Assembly: GCA_013152105.1 (NCBI GenBank)
Contig: JAADHA010000587.1
Span: 1 to 8,477 of the forward strand
Direction of reading: 5' to 3'
DNA: 8,477 nt
Source: Oligoflexia bacterium
GTDB taxonomy: Bacteria > Myxococcota_A > UBA796 > UBA2385
The notes under the pieces: generated by a model
What the model saw: the letters and a program-made list of their open reading frames with translations, nothing else
What the model was told of the DNA's origin: nothing
The model's database searches: none
Shown here: piece after piece, positions 6,688 to 8,477 of the stretch
Layout of the letters: every line of letters begins with the position of its first letter
Numbering within the stretch: the first letter of the stretch is position 1
Program-made: the position numbers and the translations under genes

Positions 6688-8477
6688 GCCGCCTGTCGAC
6701 CTGGAAGCAGCTCGGTGGGGCGGGCGTGCTGGGGCGGACCGAGAGGGCCAGGCGCTGGGTCACGCTGGTCGTGGCCCTGGTCGGCTGCGCGGTCGGCGCG
6801 CTGGGCGAGGGGACGCTGCTGGTGGTGTCGCTGGCGGCGGCCTTGGGGATCCTGGTCGGGCGCTGGCTTCGACAGCGACGGGGCTTGCCCTCGCCTCGGG
6901 CCCAGGACCGGTGGCGGGGCCTGAACACCTCGGCGCTGATCCTGTGTGTGCTGGCCGCCTTCGCGCAAACCCCTCTGTTGGTCCTGGGCATGGGCCTGGT
7001 CGCCTGGCTCCAGGTGCATCGGGCGTGGACCGGGCGCGGAGCCCGGGACGACCGGGTCGCGTTGTTGCTGGCCTTGCTCCAGGCCCTGATGGGCTGTGTG
7101 GTCACGGCCTCGGTGCTGCTCGCCCCGCTCTTTCTGATGTTGATCCTGCTGGTCCCGATCGGGCTGGCCCTGTGTCACCTGGGCCTGGAGTCCGAGGGGG
7201 CTCGGGCTCGTCGGCAGCGGCCGGGTGGCTCGGCTTATGCGCCGCGTGGGCTGCTGCTTGGCTTGGCGCCCATCAGCGCGGTCCTGACGGTCTTCTTCTT
7301 CCTCATCCTGCCTCGCATCGACGGCGGCGCGTCGCTGGCGGGAGACTCTCCCGACCGCGTGACGGGCTTTGGAAAGGACGTCGACATCGGTGATCTCGGC
7401 GAGCTCCTGAAGAGCGAGCAGGTCGTGCTGCGGCTGCGGATCACCGACGCCGATGGCCAGCCCTTCAAGGGCCCGGTCTACCTGCGAGGGGCGGCCCTGG
7501 ACTCCTTCGATGGGCAGCGCTGGCGATCGACTCTGGGTCGGGGCGGGACCTGGACCCCGCCGCCGCTCGATGCACCGGGTCTGCTGCGCCAAGAGGTCTT
7601 CCTGGAGCCGATCTCCGAGACGGTGATCTTCGGACTGGGCGAGATCGTGCAGGTGCGTGGGACCGGTCGCGGCTTGGTGCGAGATGGCAATGGGACCGTT
7701 CGCTATCGAGGCGCGCCAGACCGACTCCACTACACGGCCTGGAGTCTCCCTGCTCGGCCTGGTGCCGCGCCTCGGCCGACCGCGATCGATGCCTGGACCC
7801 AGCTCCCCGCCGACCTCGACCCGCGGATTGTCGCGCTGGCCGACCGCGTGCTCGCCCAGGCTGGTGGGACCGCCGGCCACAGCGCCAGTCCTTGGCAGAA
7901 GGCCGTGACCCTGACCGCCTTCCTGCGGCATGACTACCGCTACAGCCTGGTGCCGCCCGAGCTTCCCGGTGGGGTCGCGCCGGCTGACCCGCTGGCCTGG
8001 TTCCTGTTTCAGAGCCGGGCGGGACACTGCGAGTACTTCGCCACTGCCTTGGCCGTGATGCTGCGCACGCAGGGCATCCCGGCGCGAGTGGTGAACGGCT
8101 TTTTGGGGGGCGAGCTGAACCCCCTGGATGGCTGGCTGCTTGTGCGCCAGCGTGACGCGCATAGTTGGGTCGAGGTGAACCTGGGCGCGCAGGGGTGGGT
8201 GACCCTGGATGCGACCCCGGCGGGCGATCAGCCGCCGCGAATCGCCAGCGCCTGGTCCCAGGCCCAGGGCTGGCTCACCCGTCGCTGGGACTCCGCGGTC
8301 ATCGACTACGACTTGCCCACTCAGCTCGGTGCGCTAGCGGCCGTCGGGCGGGTCCTGCAGCCGCCCGGGGTTCAGGCGGACAGTCCGCTGGAGCTGCCCG
8401 AGATCGGTGGCGTCGTCGTCCTCGGGCTGGCTGGCGCCGTCGCCGTGCTGTCGCTGCGGCTGCTCCTTGGCTGGTTG
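6684..8477 (+). CDS. tgpA: TgpA-type membrane transglutaminase, C-terminus beyond the window
   Basis: 598 codons, open at the right edge. The N-terminal part (about 25-210) has about six hydrophobic helices (DUF3488-type), ending in LILPRIDGG. The family stretch RVTGFGKDVDIGDLGELLKS (225-244) follows, then a large extracytoplasmic part. The transglutaminase core is complete: Cys449 in GHCEYFATALAVMLR, GIPARVVNGF, His493 in DAHSWVEV and Asp509 in TLDATP, the expected Cys-His-Asp triad. A last hydrophobic helix (574-598) begins just before the edge; the usual cytoplasmic C-terminal domain (DUF4129) should follow outside. By homology with TgpA of Pseudomonas it is a membrane protein whose periplasmic domain could cross-link or cleave glutamine/peptide substrates; its substrate is unknown. 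Its ATG overlaps the DUF58 stop as ATGA, a sign of translational coupling. The symbol is a family-level assignment. Confidence 0.93.
   Translation, partial: MSRLSTWKQLGGAGVLGRTERARRWVTLVVALVGCAVGALGEGTLLVVSLAAALGILVGRWLRQRRGLPSPRAQDRWRGLNTSALILCVLAAFAQTPLLVLGMGLVAWLQVHRAWTGRGARDDRVALLLALLQALMGCVVTASVLLAPLFLMLILLVPIGLALCHLGLESEGARARRQRPGGSAYAPRGLLLGLAPISAVLTVFFFLILPRIDGGASLAGDSPDRVTGFGKDVDIGDLGELLKSEQVVLRLRITDADGQPFKGPVYLRGAALDSFDGQRWRSTLGRGGTWTPPPLDAPGLLRQEVFLEPISETVIFGLGEIVQVRGTGRGLVRDGNGTVRYRGAPDRLHYTAWSLPARPGAAPRPTAIDAWTQLPADLDPRIVALADRVLAQAGGTAGHSASPWQKAVTLTAFLRHDYRYSLVPPELPGGVAPADPLAWFLFQSRAGHCEYFATALAVMLRTQGIPARVVNGFLGGELNPLDGWLLVRQRDAHSWVEVNLGAQGWVTLDATPAGDQPPRIASAWSQAQGWLTRRWDSAVIDYDLPTQLGALAAVGRVLQPPGVQADSPLELPEIGGVVVLGLAGAVAVLSLRLLLGWL

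Noticed and set aside
6612..8162. Minus-strand reading frame of 516 codons opposite TgpA
   Set aside because: Its translation is Gln/Arg/Pro-rich without hydrophobic core or motifs, and ends in an Asp-Ser run that is only the antisense of the hexamer repeat. The plus strand encodes a complete transglutaminase triad.

Overview
The window is a GC-rich, densely coded stretch of a bacterial chromosome. High GC at third codon positions, short gaps, GTG starts, acidic secreted lipoproteins with a classical lipobox, and a membrane-fused spermidine-synthase-like gene suggest a Gram-negative, probably of the Myxococcota/deltaproteobacterial type. This is inference from style; no rRNA or marker gene is present to fix the taxon.

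Left half, minus strand: a large gene (247-2790) encodes an AAA/STAND-like NTPase fold followed by a winged-helix-like region and a long TPR array. Its nucleotide-binding motifs are visibly altered. It is followed after 22 nt by the first 74 codons of a membrane protein of the fused-MFS/spermidine synthase type, which runs off the left edge at base 1. These two are probably co-transcribed leftward.

Centre: a 200-nt divergent intergenic region (2791-2992; 187 nt if the upstream start at 2805 is used) separates the two transcription units. It holds a possible -10 box, a short inverted repeat and a 7-bp tandem repeat next to a ribosome binding site.

Right half, plus strand: five genes in one direction with gaps of 16, 27, 25 and -4 nt form a clear operon: a small lipoprotein of unknown function (2993-3478), a MoxR-family AAA+ ATPase (3495-4460), a lipoprotein serine hydrolase of the beta-lactamase/NylB-like fold (4488-5645), a short DUF58 membrane protein (5671-6687), and a TgpA-type membrane transglutaminase cut by the right edge (6684-8477+). 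MoxR, DUF58 and TgpA are a widespread conserved trio, thought to act on the cell envelope with MoxR as a chaperone-like ATPase. The unusual part is that two lipoprotein genes, one a predicted active serine hydrolase, are built into the trio.

I see no rRNA, tRNA, CRISPR, insertion sequence or phage gene. I do not see a clearly new defence or mobile system. The best leads are the motif-degenerate STAND-like protein, the serine-hydrolase insertion in the MoxR/DUF58/TgpA operon, and an in-frame hexanucleotide repeat in the DUF58 tail.
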